Source of the DNA: SHAN690 sp038131955
GTDB lineage: Bacteria; Bacteroidota; Bacteroidia; Flavobacteriales_G; Salibacteraceae
Direction: 5' to 3'
DNA: 64,000 bases
NCBI GenBank assembly: GCA_038131955.1
Contig: JAYPQK010000009.1
Location: forward strand, 186,001 to 250,000
Shown here: positions 1 to 8,709 of the stretch, in pieces
Layout: each line of letters begins with the position of its first letter
How positions within the stretch are numbered: position 1 is the first letter of the stretch
The notes under the pieces: generated by a model
What the model was told of the DNA's origin: nothing
Databases searched by the model: none
What the model saw: only the letters and a program-made list of their open reading frames with translations
Translations under genes and position numbers: made by a program

Positions 1-722
1 CGACCTTGTTTCAAGATCTGTCGGAGATCGATTTGGGCGAGATCGTATCCTGGAGTTGGCGTTTTAATGAAGGGCTTCTAGGCTATTCGACCACGGAGTG
101 GGTTATGTTTCCCGAACCCGGAATCTTGCCAGTGCGGTTGACCGTGGTGAGTGATGCCAATTGTGCCGCTACTATAGAGAAGGACGTGGAGGTCTATCCT
201 GAAACTGTGCGTGCGGCGTTTGATTTTGAGCCCGAGCGCATTGAGGTCTTGGAACCCTATGCCCAATACTGGGATCGATCGGTGAACCCCGTTCAATGGC
301 GATGGTTTGCTGATGGAGAATCGTTCAGTACGAAGCAGAATCCTTATGTCGTATACCCTCGAGATACCGCCACAATGGAGGTTAGGTTGCAAGTGCTCAA
401 CCGGTTCGGGTGTGAGGACGATACGGTCAGAAAGGTCGTGGTTGAACCGATCTATGCGCTGTATATTCCAAATGCCTATTCCCCCAATGGCAACGGACTT
501 AACGATGGGTTCGCGATCCGCGGTGAAGGAATCCAAGAGGTGTTGATGATCGTACGCGATCGTTGGGGTCAGGAAGTTTGTCGCATTGATGCGCTGAATA
601 CTCCTGTTGATCTGTTGGAGTTCGTGGTTGAGCCGCAAACCGTCTTCAACTACGAGGTCTACGTCGTCGATAAGAACGGCCGGGAGGATTTCCGCACGGG
701 CAGCATCATTGTGGTGCGCTAA
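1..722 (+). CDS. T9SS type B (CHU_C) sorting-domain protein, 5' truncated by window edge
   Basis: Only the last ~240 residues are visible; the frame is open to the window edge, so the gene starts upstream. The visible part has PKD-like beta-sandwich repeats (two 'VxxFGCxDD/CAATIEKDV'-type repeat ends) followed by a C-terminal domain starting at YIPNAYSPNGNGLNDGF. That block is the hallmark of the gliding-motility-associated C-terminal domain (CHU_C), the type B signal that sends proteins through the type IX secretion system to the cell surface. The protein is therefore probably a large secreted or surface adhesin-like protein. Its function cannot be told from this fragment. The domain assignment is strong. 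Confidence 0.88.
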   Translation, partial: TLFQDLSEIDLGEIVSWSWRFNEGLLGYSTTEWVMFPEPGILPVRLTVVSDANCAATIEKDVEVYPETVRAAFDFEPERIEVLEPYAQYWDRSVNPVQWRWFADGESFSTKQNPYVVYPRDTATMEVRLQVLNRFGCEDDTVRKVVVEPIYALYIPNAYSPNGNGLNDGFAIRGEGIQEVLMIVRDRWGQEVCRIDALNTPVDLLEFVVEPQTVFNYEVYVVDKNGREDFRTGSIIVVR

Positions 723-760
723 CGGCCCACTTTCTCTTTCTTTGTTGGAAATCGAAGGGA

Positions 761-1192
761 ATGAGCGAGAAGAGCTTGGCCACACGCGTGGTCGATAGGA
801 TGTATAACGATGATCCATTCAGCCAATGGTTGGGAATCGAACGGATAGGAGAAGGTGCAGGCAGCTGCATTTTGGAGATGACCGTTCGCAAAGAAATGCT
901 CAATGGTTTTAGCATCGGTCACGGAGGAATCACCTACTCCTTGGCAGATAGCACTCTAGCCTTTGCCTCCAATGGTCACGGAAAACAGGCGGTTTCGATT
1001 GAGACCAGCATCTCTCATCTCAAGCCAATTAGAGAAGGAGACCGATTGCGTGCGGTCGCCTCTGAAAAAAGTATATCGAGACGGATCGGAATCTATGAAG
1101 TGGAAGTTACTAATCAGAAAGGCGAAAAGGTGGCGCTCTTTAAGGGTACCGTCTTCCGAAAAGACGAAGATTGGTTTCCCGCTGATGTTTAA
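761..1192 (+). CDS. paaI: PaaI-type hotdog acyl-CoA thioesterase
   Basis: 143 residues, the normal size for the PaaI hotdog-fold thioesterases. The central block NGFSIGHGGITYSLADS is the family signature (N..G..HGG....LAD), with the Asp of LAD and the HGG loop forming the active site. PaaI hydrolyses stalled phenylacetyl-CoA ring-hydroxylated intermediates to free CoA during phenylacetate breakdown. The next gene, 27 nt downstream on the same strand, is a 3-oxoadipyl-CoA-type thiolase, the last enzyme of that pathway, which supports this role. The ring-epoxidase genes paaABCDE are not in the window. A generic medium-chain or aryl thioesterase is the alternative. Confidence 0.85.
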   Translation: MSEKSLATRVVDRMYNDDPFSQWLGIERIGEGAGSCILEMTVRKEMLNGFSIGHGGITYSLADSTLAFASNGHGKQAVSIETSISHLKPIREGDRLRAVASEKSISRRIGIYEVEVTNQKGEKVALFKGTVFRKDEDWFPADV

Positions 1193-1218
1193 TCACCTTT
1201 GCACCCAAATTCAAAGCC

Positions 1219-2427
1219 ATGAGAGATGCTTTTATAGTTGACGCAATCAGGACGCCAATCGGATCCTTTCAGGGTGCCCTTTCGCCAGTTCGTACAGATG
1301 ATTTGGCGGCATTGGTGATCAAAGAATTGATGTCACGCAATGGTTCGGTTGACTGGGAAAGAGTGGATGACGTCATCCTTGGTTGTGCCAATCAAGCCGG
1401 GGAGGATAATCGAAATGTGGCTCGCATGGCCTTGCTCTTGGCGGGTATGCCTTGGAAGGTGCCTGGTGAAACCGTGAATCGACTTTGCAGCTCTGGAATG
1501 AGTGCGGCGGTTCATGCTAGGAGGGCGATCGCGGCGAACGAAGGAGACTTGTTCGTGACGGGTGGTGTGGAGCATATGACTCGAGGACCATGGGTGATGA
1601 GCAAAGCATCCAAGCCTTACGGGAATGACAGCAAGCTCTATGACTCGAGCTTCGGGTGGCGCTTCGTCAATAAGAAGATGCACGAGCTCTACGGTACCCA
1701 TGCCATGGGTGAAACCGCCGAAAACCTTGTTGATCAATTCAAGATCAGTCGTGAGGATCAAGATGCATTTGCGTACTGGTCGCAAATGAAAGCGGCAAAG
1801 GCGAGAGACAATGGTCGATTGGCGGAGGAGATCGTGCCGGTCGAGATCCCGCGGCGCAAGCAAGATCCGCTGATCTTCGATCAGGACGAGTTCATTAAGG
1901 ATACCACCACACTGGAAATCTTAGCCAAGCTTCGCCCTGCTTTCCGCAAGGAAGGGGGTAGCGTTACGGCCGGTAATTCTTCAGGTCTCAATGACGGTGC
2001 TGCGGCGATGTTGATCGCTAGCGAAGAAGGCTTGAAGCAACACAACTTGACCCCGATGGCGCGCATCGTGTCATCTGGTGTTTCAGGCGTGGAACCCCGC
2101 ATCATGGGAATCGGACCGGTCGATGCGAGTAACCTTGCATTGAAGCGTGCGGGACTGACTTTGGACGATATGGATATTCTTGAGTTCAACGAGGCTTTTG
2201 CCGTGCAAACCCTGTCGGTCACTCGTCAATTGGGAGTCGCTGATGACGATCCTCGTATCAATCCTAACGGAGGTGCCATTGCGATTGGTCACCCACTCGG
2301 AATGACGGGCTCGCGCATCTTGCAAAGCGCAGCGATCGAGTTGCACAAGCAAAACAAGAAGTACGCTTTGGTGGCCATGTGTGTAGGCGTGGGTCAAGGC
2401 TATGCTACTATAATCGAGCGCGTCTAA
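1219..2427 (+). CDS. pcaF: Acetyl-CoA acyltransferase, 3-oxoadipyl-CoA thiolase type
   Basis: 402 residues, typical for a class II thiolase. Catalytic features are visible: nucleophile Cys90 in NRLCSSGMSA, the NEAFA block, the GGAIAIGHPLGMTG histidine loop, and the C-terminal Cys in CVGVGQG. The N-terminal DAIRTPIGSFQGALSPVRTDDL and the long YDSSFGWRFVNKKMHELYG insert fit 3-oxoadipyl-CoA/beta-ketoadipyl-CoA thiolases (PcaF/PaaJ), which cleave 3-oxoadipyl-CoA to succinyl-CoA and acetyl-CoA. A general fatty-acid FadA role cannot be excluded. The stop codon overlaps the start of era as TAATG, so the two are translationally coupled although functionally unrelated. Confidence 0.88.
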   Translation: MRDAFIVDAIRTPIGSFQGALSPVRTDDLAALVIKELMSRNGSVDWERVDDVILGCANQAGEDNRNVARMALLLAGMPWKVPGETVNRLCSSGMSAAVHARRAIAANEGDLFVTGGVEHMTRGPWVMSKASKPYGNDSKLYDSSFGWRFVNKKMHELYGTHAMGETAENLVDQFKISREDQDAFAYWSQMKAAKARDNGRLAEEIVPVEIPRRKQDPLIFDQDEFIKDTTTLEILAKLRPAFRKEGGSVTAGNSSGLNDGAAAMLIASEEGLKQHNLTPMARIVSSGVSGVEPRIMGIGPVDASNLALKRAGLTLDDMDILEFNEAFAVQTLSVTRQLGVADDDPRINPNGGAIAIGHPLGMTGSRILQSAAIELHKQNKKYALVAMCVGVGQGYATIIERV

Positions 2428-3305
2428 TGACTCATCGCTCCGGTTTCGTTAATATTATCGGTCATCCCAATGTTGGGAAGAGTTCTCTCATGAACGCCTT
2501 GATCGGTGAGCGATTGGCGATCATCAATCCCAAGGCACAGACAACGCGCCATCGCATTTTTGGGATCTACAACGAGGAGGAAATTCAGATCGTGTTTTCC
2601 GACACGCCAGGGGTGATCGATCCAGCCTATCGAATGCAAGAGAGCATGATGGGCTTCGTAAAGGAGGCGCTTCAAGACGCCGACATCTTTCTCTTCATGG
2701 TGGAATTGGGACAGAAGGAATTCAAGGACGAGCGGATCCTTCAAAAACTGAAAGATGCTGAGGTGCCGGTATACGTGGCGATCAACAAGATCGACAAAGG
2801 CGACCAGGAACAAGTCAACGCTTCCATCGAACATTGGTCGTCGGTCTTGCCCAACGCTAAACGTATAGCTCCGATTTCCGTGCTGGAGAATTTTCAGGTC
2901 AAGGAGCTGTTTGAGGAAATCAAGGCAGACATCCCGGAAGGGCCGGAGTGGTTCCCGAAGGATCAGCTGACCGATAAGAACGATCGCTTCATTGTATCGG
3001 AGATCATTCGCGAGAAGATCTTGAGCAACTACAAGCAGGAGATCCCGTATTCCGTCCAGGTGGAGGTGGAAGCTTTCAAGGAAGAGGATGGCATCATTCG
3101 GATTCGGGCGGTTATTGTGGTAGCACGCGATACTCAAAAGAGTATTATCATCGGTAAGGGTGGAAGTGCGATCAAGAAGGTCGGAACTGAAGCACGCAAG
3201 GACATGGAGAAGTACTTCGGTAAGAAGATCTTCTTGGAAACCTTCGTCAAGGTCGATAAGGACTGGCGCAACGACGACCGAAAGTTGCGGAAGTACGGGT
3301 ATTGA
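2427..3305 (+). CDS. era: GTPase Era
   Basis: 292 residues, the family length. The G domain shows GHPNVGKS at residues 12-19 (G1), a DTPG motif (G3) and NKID (G4); the C-terminal KH domain carries IIIGKGGSAIKKVG. Era binds the 3' end of 16S rRNA and helps mature the 30S subunit. I chose the ATG overlapping the thiolase stop (TAATG) because the protein begins MTHRSGFVNIIG, matching the normal Era N-terminus; an upstream in-frame codon would lie inside the thiolase gene. der follows 40 nt downstream with its own promoter-like element. Confidence 0.95.
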   Translation: MTHRSGFVNIIGHPNVGKSSLMNALIGERLAIINPKAQTTRHRIFGIYNEEEIQIVFSDTPGVIDPAYRMQESMMGFVKEALQDADIFLFMVELGQKEFKDERILQKLKDAEVPVYVAINKIDKGDQEQVNASIEHWSSVLPNAKRIAPISVLENFQVKELFEEIKADIPEGPEWFPKDQLTDKNDRFIVSEIIREKILSNYKQEIPYSVQVEVEAFKEEDGIIRIRAVIVVARDTQKSIIIGKGGSAIKKVGTEARKDMEKYFGKKIFLETFVKVDKDWRNDDRKLRKYGY

Positions 3306-3329
3306 GCACCTTACCGTCTGAATTCCAAC

Positions 3330-3337
3330 TACCTTTG
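3330..3337 (+). promoter_or_regulatory. -7 promoter element (TACCTTTG) for der
   Basis: The octamer TACCTTTG followed by CACCCC fits the Bacteroidota -7 consensus TAnnTTTG. Only 8 nt separate it from the der ATG, so the transcript leader would be extremely short. No convincing -33 TTTG was found at the usual spacing. Confidence 0.45.
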
Positions 3338-3345
3338 CACCCCTT

Positions 3346-4647
3346 ATGGCACTAGTAGCGATCATCGGACGCCCCAACGTGGGGAAATCCACCTTCTTTA
3401 ACCGACTCATCGGCCGCCGTCAGGCGATCGTGGATGAGTATTCGGGCGTAACTCGCGACCGCCATTATGGTAAGAGCGATTGGGGGGGGCGAGAGTTCTC
3501 GGTCATCGATACCGGCGGTTATGTGAGCGAAACAGATGACATCTTCGAAAAGGAGATCGCCAAGCAGGTGATGATTGCGATGGAGGAGGCTAACTTGATC
3601 CTCTTTGTATGCGATGCCCGTCAAGGACTGATCGATCTGGATCGCGATGTGGCTAAGTTGCTTCGTCAGAGCAAGAAGCCAGTGATGATGGTGGCGAATA
3701 AGATCGATAATCCTTCACAGGAAGCGGAGAGCTATGAGTTCTACCAGTTGGGTTTCGAAAAGATCTATCCCATTTCTGCCATAAATGGCGCCGGTACGGG
3801 AGACCTTTTGGATGACCTGATCCGACTTTTACCGGAAGAAGAGAAGGTAGAGGAGAATGAGTTGCCTCGAATTTCTGTAGTAGGTCGTCCGAATGCTGGA
3901 AAGTCGTCCTTCGTCAACGCACTGCTCGGTATCGATAGAAACATTGTCACTGATGTAGCAGGTACCACAAGAGATACGATCGATACGCACTACAATGCCT
4001 ATGGCTTCGATTTTACCTTGGTGGATACGGCGGGTATTCGAAAGAAGGCGAAGGTGCATGAAGACCTAGAGTTCTATTCGGTCATGCGTGCCATTCGTGC
4101 CATCGAGCACTCAGATGTATGTATCCTCATGGTGGATGTTACCCAAGGTTTAGGTCAACAAGACTTGAATATTTTCGGACTGATCGAAAAGAACCGCAAA
4201 GGGGTGGTCGTGCTGATCAACAAGTGGGATTTGGTGGAGAAGGAAACGAATACCGCAAAGGATTTCGAAGCACAGATCAGGGAGAAGCTGGCGCCGTTCA
4301 ATGATGTGCCGATCATTTTCACTTCTGTCATCAACAAGCAGCGGATCCATAAGGCCTTAGAAACGGCATTGGACGTTTACAAGAACCGGACTCAGCGCGT
4401 CAAGACCAATAAGCTGAATGAGATCCTCCTGCCGATCATCGAGTATACGCCTCCACCAGCGACTAAGGGTAAGTACATAAAGATCAAGTACGTGCAGCAG
4501 TTACCCACGCACGCACCGACCTTTGCTTTTTACTGCAATCTTCCGCAGTACATCAAGGACCCGTATCGCCGATTCATTGAGAATCAGATGAGGAAGCATT
4601 TTAACTTCACCGGCGTTCCGATCCAGATCTTCTTCCGAAAGAAATAG
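3346..4647 (+). CDS. der: Ribosome biogenesis GTPase Der (EngA)
   Basis: 433 residues with two tandem G domains, which is diagnostic of Der/EngA. The first P-loop is GRPNVGKS at residues 8-15 and the second GRPNAGKS near residue 180; each is followed by DTGG/DTAG and NKxD motifs. The C-terminal ~90 residues form the KH-like domain. Der acts in late 50S subunit assembly. It sits directly behind era, so two ribosome-maturation GTPases are neighbours, but the intervening promoter element suggests der can be transcribed alone. Confidence 0.96.
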   Translation: MALVAIIGRPNVGKSTFFNRLIGRRQAIVDEYSGVTRDRHYGKSDWGGREFSVIDTGGYVSETDDIFEKEIAKQVMIAMEEANLILFVCDARQGLIDLDRDVAKLLRQSKKPVMMVANKIDNPSQEAESYEFYQLGFEKIYPISAINGAGTGDLLDDLIRLLPEEEKVEENELPRISVVGRPNAGKSSFVNALLGIDRNIVTDVAGTTRDTIDTHYNAYGFDFTLVDTAGIRKKAKVHEDLEFYSVMRAIRAIEHSDVCILMVDVTQGLGQQDLNIFGLIEKNRKGVVVLINKWDLVEKETNTAKDFEAQIREKLAPFNDVPIIFTSVINKQRIHKALETALDVYKNRTQRVKTNKLNEILLPIIEYTPPPATKGKYIKIKYVQQLPTHAPTFAFYCNLPQYIKDPYRRFIENQMRKHFNFTGVPIQIFFRKK

Positions 4648-4696
4648 CATTAAGTCTTGCTAACAGGGTTGGCAACCTTTACCTCAATTTCTGCGT

Positions 4697-4704
4697 TACA
4701 TTTG
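4697..4704 (+). promoter_or_regulatory. -7 promoter element (TACATTTG) for the metal module
   Basis: TACATTTG matches TAnnTTTG and lies 7 nt before the ATG of the HYC_CC_PP gene, implying a very short leader. It probably drives the three-gene run HYC protein, HMA protein and TonB receptor. Confidence 0.45.
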
Positions 4705-4711
4705 TAGAGGA

Positions 4712-5098
4712 ATGCGTATTACTGCCTTCATATTCAGTTTGTTCTATCTGATCAGTTCGGTTGGGTATGGCATTGAGGTGCACTACTGCCTCGGGCGCAT
4801 TTCGGACGTGAATCATTTCATGTTCGAAACCCATTGTGCCTGCGATGAGGCGGGTTTCATGCCTGAAAAATCGTGCTGTGAGGAGCGAGTAGTGTACAAT
4901 CAGTTGGACGACGAACACACAGCTTCGGCAAACTTGCAAGTGGAGGATGTGCAACTACCGCTGATCGCCACTATTGACCTTGAACTCCTAGTAAATCAGG
5001 TGGAGGAAGTAGAGCTGGAAAAAGCGCTCTTAGATCGCGGACCACCTTGTGTGCGTGACATTCCCATTGAGCTTGTTCGTCTGATCACTTATGGATGA
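4712..5098 (+). CDS. HYC_CC_PP family protein, putative metal-related
   Basis: 128 residues. The protein has an N-terminal hydrophobic signal or anchor segment and then the three landmarks that name the family: His24-Tyr25-Cys26 (VHYCLG), Cys55-Cys56 (SCCEE) and Pro111-Pro112 (RGPP). Extra cysteines at 42 and 44 and His41 make a plausible metal-binding cluster. The biochemical role of the family is not established. In Bacteroidota such genes tend to sit beside heavy-metal-associated proteins and TonB receptors, as here, where an HMA protein and a receptor follow. A part in copper or similar soft-metal handling at the envelope is inferred from context. Confidence 0.82.
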   Translation: MRITAFIFSLFYLISSVGYGIEVHYCLGRISDVNHFMFETHCACDEAGFMPEKSCCEERVVYNQLDDEHTASANLQVEDVQLPLIATIDLELLVNQVEEVELEKALLDRGPPCVRDIPIELVRLITYG

Positions 5099-5169
5099 CG
5101 AAGGTTGCGGGACGTTTGTCCTTGATAAATCTTTTACTCATTCATTTCAATTATCAGATCGACGAAATC

Positions 5170-5514
5170 ATGAAACTATATTCAATCTTACTTGTCATCA
5201 TCGGAATGACCGTAGCATCGACCGGCTATGCACAAAAAGAGGTCGTGGAAGATACCCTTACGGTTAAAGGTGTCTGCGGAATGTGCAAAGAGCGCATTGA
5301 AGAGGCGGCTTATGGCAAAGGGGTGAAATATGCCACTTGGGACAAAGCCACCGACCAGCTCGCCATTGCCTATCGCACTGACAAGACCCAGCTCGAAGAG
5401 ATCGAGGCTCGACTCCTGACAGCTGGACATGAGGTCAATGGAAAGGTTCCTGCCAAGGAGTCCTATGAAGCATTGCCGAAGTGTTGCCGTTACGAGGAGC
5501 TCGAAAAGCACTGA
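5170..5514 (+). CDS. Secreted heavy-metal-associated (HMA) domain protein
   Basis: 114 residues. A signal peptide (residues 1-21, ending TGYAQ) is followed by a ferredoxin-like HMA fold with the metal-binding pair Cys36-Cys39 in GVCGMCKERIE. A second vicinal pair, Cys105-Cys106 (KCCRYEE), lies near the C-terminus. HMA proteins of this type chaperone copper or related soft metals; with a signal peptide it would act in the periplasm. The ATG at 5170 was chosen because it gives a complete signal peptide; an upstream in-frame start would prepend an unlikely 25 residues. The downstream receptor gene begins only 2 nt after the stop. Confidence 0.88.
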   Translation: MKLYSILLVIIGMTVASTGYAQKEVVEDTLTVKGVCGMCKERIEEAAYGKGVKYATWDKATDQLAIAYRTDKTQLEEIEARLLTAGHEVNGKVPAKESYEALPKCCRYEELEKH

Positions 5515-5516
5515 TC

Positions 5517-7730
5517 ATGCGTTATTACTTAGTTGCAGTCCTGCTCACTTTGGTGAGCGGGCTTGGCTTTGCGCAGTCAACCGTGAGCGGTATTGTGATA
5601 GAAGAAGGCGTAGATGGAAAGTTTAAGCCTATTCCATTCGCCAATGTCTTTTGGTTAGGTACGCAATCGGGTACGGCAACAGATACCAACGGGTACTTCG
5701 AACTTCCTGTGTCTAAAAAGACCTACATGCTGGTGATCAGCTACATGGGTTATAATGGCGATACGATCAAGGTGGAACAGCCTGATAAGCTGACCATCGT
5801 ATTGAAGAAGGAACAAGTCTTGGATGCGGTCGAAGTGGTCTATCGCGAAAAGTCCACGGAGATTTCCTACATGAACCCGATCAAAACCGAGCAGATCGGT
5901 CAGGATGAGCTGCATAAGGCGGCTTGTTGTAATCTTTCTGAGAGTTTCGAAACGAACCCGTCAGTGGACGTCGCGTACACGGACGCGGTCACCGGCACCA
6001 AGCAGATACAGATGTTGGGTTTGGATGGAAAGTACACCCAGATCACGCGTGAGGCGATTCCAGATGTACGTGGATTGGCTTCTGTCAATGGTTTGACCTA
6101 TATACCGGGTACGTGGATCTCAGGTATCCAATTGAATAAAGGGGCGGGTTCGGTTGCCAGTGGCTTTGAAAGTGTGACCGGGCAGATCAATGTGGAGTTA
6201 GACAAGCCTCAGACGATGAAGCGCTGGTTCATCAACGGATATGGCAACCAGGGAGGTCGGTCTGAGCTCAACCTTCAGGCATCCCAAAGGCTGGGAGAAA
6301 AGGTTTCGACTGCTTTGTTGCTCCATGGAGACGCACGTCCTTTTGAAGTGAATGGCAATGGGGATTCCTTCCTCGATTTTCCTACGGGGCATATGCTCAA
6401 TGGAGTCAATCGATGGTGTTTCACCAACAACAAAGGCTGGAATGGTCAAATGGGCGTCCGTGTCATCGACGAGGAAAAGCGAGGTGGTCAGACGGAGCAG
6501 GTCGTAGGCACTTCCTACCTCTTGGGCTGGAATACCCGACGCTATGAAGGTTGGGGGAAAACGGGCTATGTCTTTCCTGAGAAGAAGTATCAAAGTATCG
6601 GCGTTCAGACCAAAGCCGTTCTTCATCAGTATGACGGCTTCTTCGGGAATCGTCCATATACGGCCGAACAGCAAAGTGCGTATGTCAACACCTTGTATCA
6701 ATCGATTATCAGTACGACAACGCACAAATTCAGAACCGGAGCGGGTCTTCAATACGATCGATTTGAGGAGACCTTGGACAACGTGCGATACGAGCGAGAA
6801 GAGATCGTGCCGGGGGCCTTCTTTGAATACACGTTCACTTATTTCGAAAAGTTTGCTCTCGTAGCTGGCCTAAGAGGCGATTACCACAACTACTACGGAT
6901 TCTTTGCCACGCCGCGTCTTCATATGCGCTATGAAGTGGCCGAAGGGTCAGTGCTTCGAGCCTCTGTAGGTCGTGGGCAGCGTACCTCGAATGTGATCGC
7001 GGAGAATATGTCGCTCTTAGCAACCTCTCGCGAGTGGGTGATCGAAGTAGATCCTTCCATCCCTGGGTTTGGCTTGGCTCCAGAAGTGGCTTGGAATTTC
7101 GGCTTGAACTACGTGCAGGACCTGCGGATCGATTATCGTCCGGCGACGCTTTCTATCGACCTGTACCACACCGAGTTTGAGAATCAAACGGTGGTGGATA
7201 TGGAGGATCCTAGATTGGTGTATATATACAACTTGGTTGGTCGCAGCTATTCCACAAGCGCTCAGGCGCAATTTGATTACGAGTTGATGAGGCGGTTTGA
7301 TATTCGCCTGGCGTATCGATGGTATGACGTGATGACGACCTATGGTGGGACCTTGTTGACCCGTCCGTACATCTCTAGGCATCGAGCCTTCGTGAATTTG
7401 GCTTATGAAACAAAGAACGATTGGAGTTTCGATTATACCGTTCAGTGGCAGGGTCCAAAGCGTATCCCAAGCACGGAATCCAACCCGGAGGATTACCGAT
7501 TCGATAATTATTCGCCTGATCTGATCATCATGAATGCGCAGATCTCGAAGACGTGGAGAGATCGGTATGCAGTATATGTCGGAATGGAGAACATCACGAA
7601 TGTGCGTCAGCCGAATCCCATTGTAGCAGACGATCAGCCGTTTGGGCCCTATTTTGACAGTTCGCTGATCTGGGGGCCGATCTTCGGCCGAATGACCTAC
7701 TTCGGTTTTCGCTTAAGTTCGAAGAAATGA
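5517..7730 (+). CDS. TonB-dependent receptor of the metal module
   Basis: 737 residues. In order: signal peptide (ends GLGFAQ), a carboxypeptidase-regulatory-like beta domain (about residues 20-110, GTATDTNGYFELPV), a plug domain (about 125-230, ending GFESVTGQINVEL) and an outer-membrane beta barrel to the C-terminal FGFRLSSKK. The plug carries a vicinal Cys pair (KAACCNLSESFE), unusual for general TonB receptors and suited to a soft metal ligand. It begins 2 nt after the HMA gene, so it belongs to the same transcript. Probable role: TonB-driven uptake of copper or another metal, or a metallophore, across the outer membrane. The substrate is inferred from neighbours only. Confidence 0.88.
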   Translation: MRYYLVAVLLTLVSGLGFAQSTVSGIVIEEGVDGKFKPIPFANVFWLGTQSGTATDTNGYFELPVSKKTYMLVISYMGYNGDTIKVEQPDKLTIVLKKEQVLDAVEVVYREKSTEISYMNPIKTEQIGQDELHKAACCNLSESFETNPSVDVAYTDAVTGTKQIQMLGLDGKYTQITREAIPDVRGLASVNGLTYIPGTWISGIQLNKGAGSVASGFESVTGQINVELDKPQTMKRWFINGYGNQGGRSELNLQASQRLGEKVSTALLLHGDARPFEVNGNGDSFLDFPTGHMLNGVNRWCFTNNKGWNGQMGVRVIDEEKRGGQTEQVVGTSYLLGWNTRRYEGWGKTGYVFPEKKYQSIGVQTKAVLHQYDGFFGNRPYTAEQQSAYVNTLYQSIISTTTHKFRTGAGLQYDRFEETLDNVRYEREEIVPGAFFEYTFTYFEKFALVAGLRGDYHNYYGFFATPRLHMRYEVAEGSVLRASVGRGQRTSNVIAENMSLLATSREWVIEVDPSIPGFGLAPEVAWNFGLNYVQDLRIDYRPATLSIDLYHTEFENQTVVDMEDPRLVYIYNLVGRSYSTSAQAQFDYELMRRFDIRLAYRWYDVMTTYGGTLLTRPYISRHRAFVNLAYETKNDWSFDYTVQWQGPKRIPSTESNPEDYRFDNYSPDLIIMNAQISKTWRDRYAVYVGMENITNVRQPNPIVADDQPFGPYFDSSLIWGPIFGRMTYFGFRLSSKK

Positions 7731-8627
7731 TCAAATGATCCGGATCGCTTTGGGTAGCAAGGTGATCTGGATCTTTTCACCCTCCTGGAGGCGCGTGAAT
7801 TCTTCTCCATCACTTTCCACGGCACATTGACCCGAATGGACCGTCAATTCAGCCTTCACGGTCTTTTCGTAGCGTAGCCGTTTGTCTTTGACATATCGAC
7901 CCGCCTTCAAGGTACTTTGATAGCGAATGAAGTCTATGACTCCGACGTTCCCGATCAAGGTGAGTCCCATGCGTCCGTCGTCGATCGGAGACTGTGGGTT
8001 TAGGCCGAGACCGTTACCGGCGTACGTTCCGTTGCCAAAAGCGGTCAAAAGGGTCTTCGAGCGAACCTCATCGCGGTCCCAGCGGAGCGTGATCTCTGGC
8101 GCCTTGTATTTCAATAGCCACTGAATGATGGCGCGATAGTAGTTGAATGCGGGAGGCAGGCTGAATTTTCGGCGGTTCACCGACGCGGCGATCTCGGCTC
8201 CAATGCCACATGTGACCATGTTCAAAGCGTATCTCACGTGATCGTTGTGCTTTACTTCGATGACATCCACGGATTGCTCCTTCGGATTATTGGCTAGTCT
8301 CTCCAGAAGGTCTATTGGTGTGCGCTTTGACAGCATGCGTGCAAAGTCGTTTCCTGAACCCAACGGTAGGATGGCCATACCGGGTCGTTGATCTAGCGGA
8401 ATGCGCATCAGGCCGTTGATGACCTCATTATTGGTTCCGTCGCCTCCACCACTGATGACCACATCGTATTCACCGGCTGCTTTCGCTTGATTGAAGGCGT
8501 CGAGGTTTGCCTGTGTGGTGAAGACCTCGATCGAGTGGTCGGGATGTTCTTCACGCCAATGCTCGATCATGCGTTCAAGGGGCTCTGTCATGGGAGACCT
8601 TCCGTGTATGATGGCTAGGATCTTCAC
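7731..8627 (-). CDS. Diacylglycerol kinase-family lipid kinase (YegS/BmrU-like)
   Basis: 298 residues, the usual size for the YegS/Rv2252/BmrU family. The nucleotide-binding signature VISGGGDGTNNEVINGL covers residues 57-73, and LPLGSGNDFARML is the second conserved block. These enzymes phosphorylate lipids such as diacylglycerol or phosphatidylglycerol at the inner membrane face. No transmembrane segment is present. The stop codon (complement of 7731-7733) directly abuts the stop of the convergent TonB-receptor gene with no bases between them. The true lipid substrate is unknown. Confidence 0.88.
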   Translation of the reverse strand: MKILAIIHGRSPMTEPLERMIEHWREEHPDHSIEVFTTQANLDAFNQAKAAGEYDVVISGGGDGTNNEVINGLMRIPLDQRPGMAILPLGSGNDFARMLSKRTPIDLLERLANNPKEQSVDVIEVKHNDHVRYALNMVTCGIGAEIAASVNRRKFSLPPAFNYYRAIIQWLLKYKAPEITLRWDRDEVRSKTLLTAFGNGTYAGNGLGLNPQSPIDDGRMGLTLIGNVGVIDFIRYQSTLKAGRYVKDKRLRYEKTVKAELTVHSGQCAVESDGEEFTRLQEGEKIQITLLPKAIRII

Positions 8628-8709
8628 GAATCAATGTTAGTCATTCTTGGGCGTCAATTCACGACCTTCCCCTTTTGATAAATTCCGATTATAGGTTTTT
8701 ATCGTAGTC

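Noticed and set aside
78..818. 246-codon antisense frame over the type B cargo and PaaI start
   Set aside because: Sense strand encodes a clear CHU_C domain; the antisense product shows no recognisable family.
2424..3410. 328-codon antisense frame across era and the start of der
   Set aside because: It is the mirror of a highly conserved GTPase gene; the product has no domain, and the sense strand has clear Era motifs.
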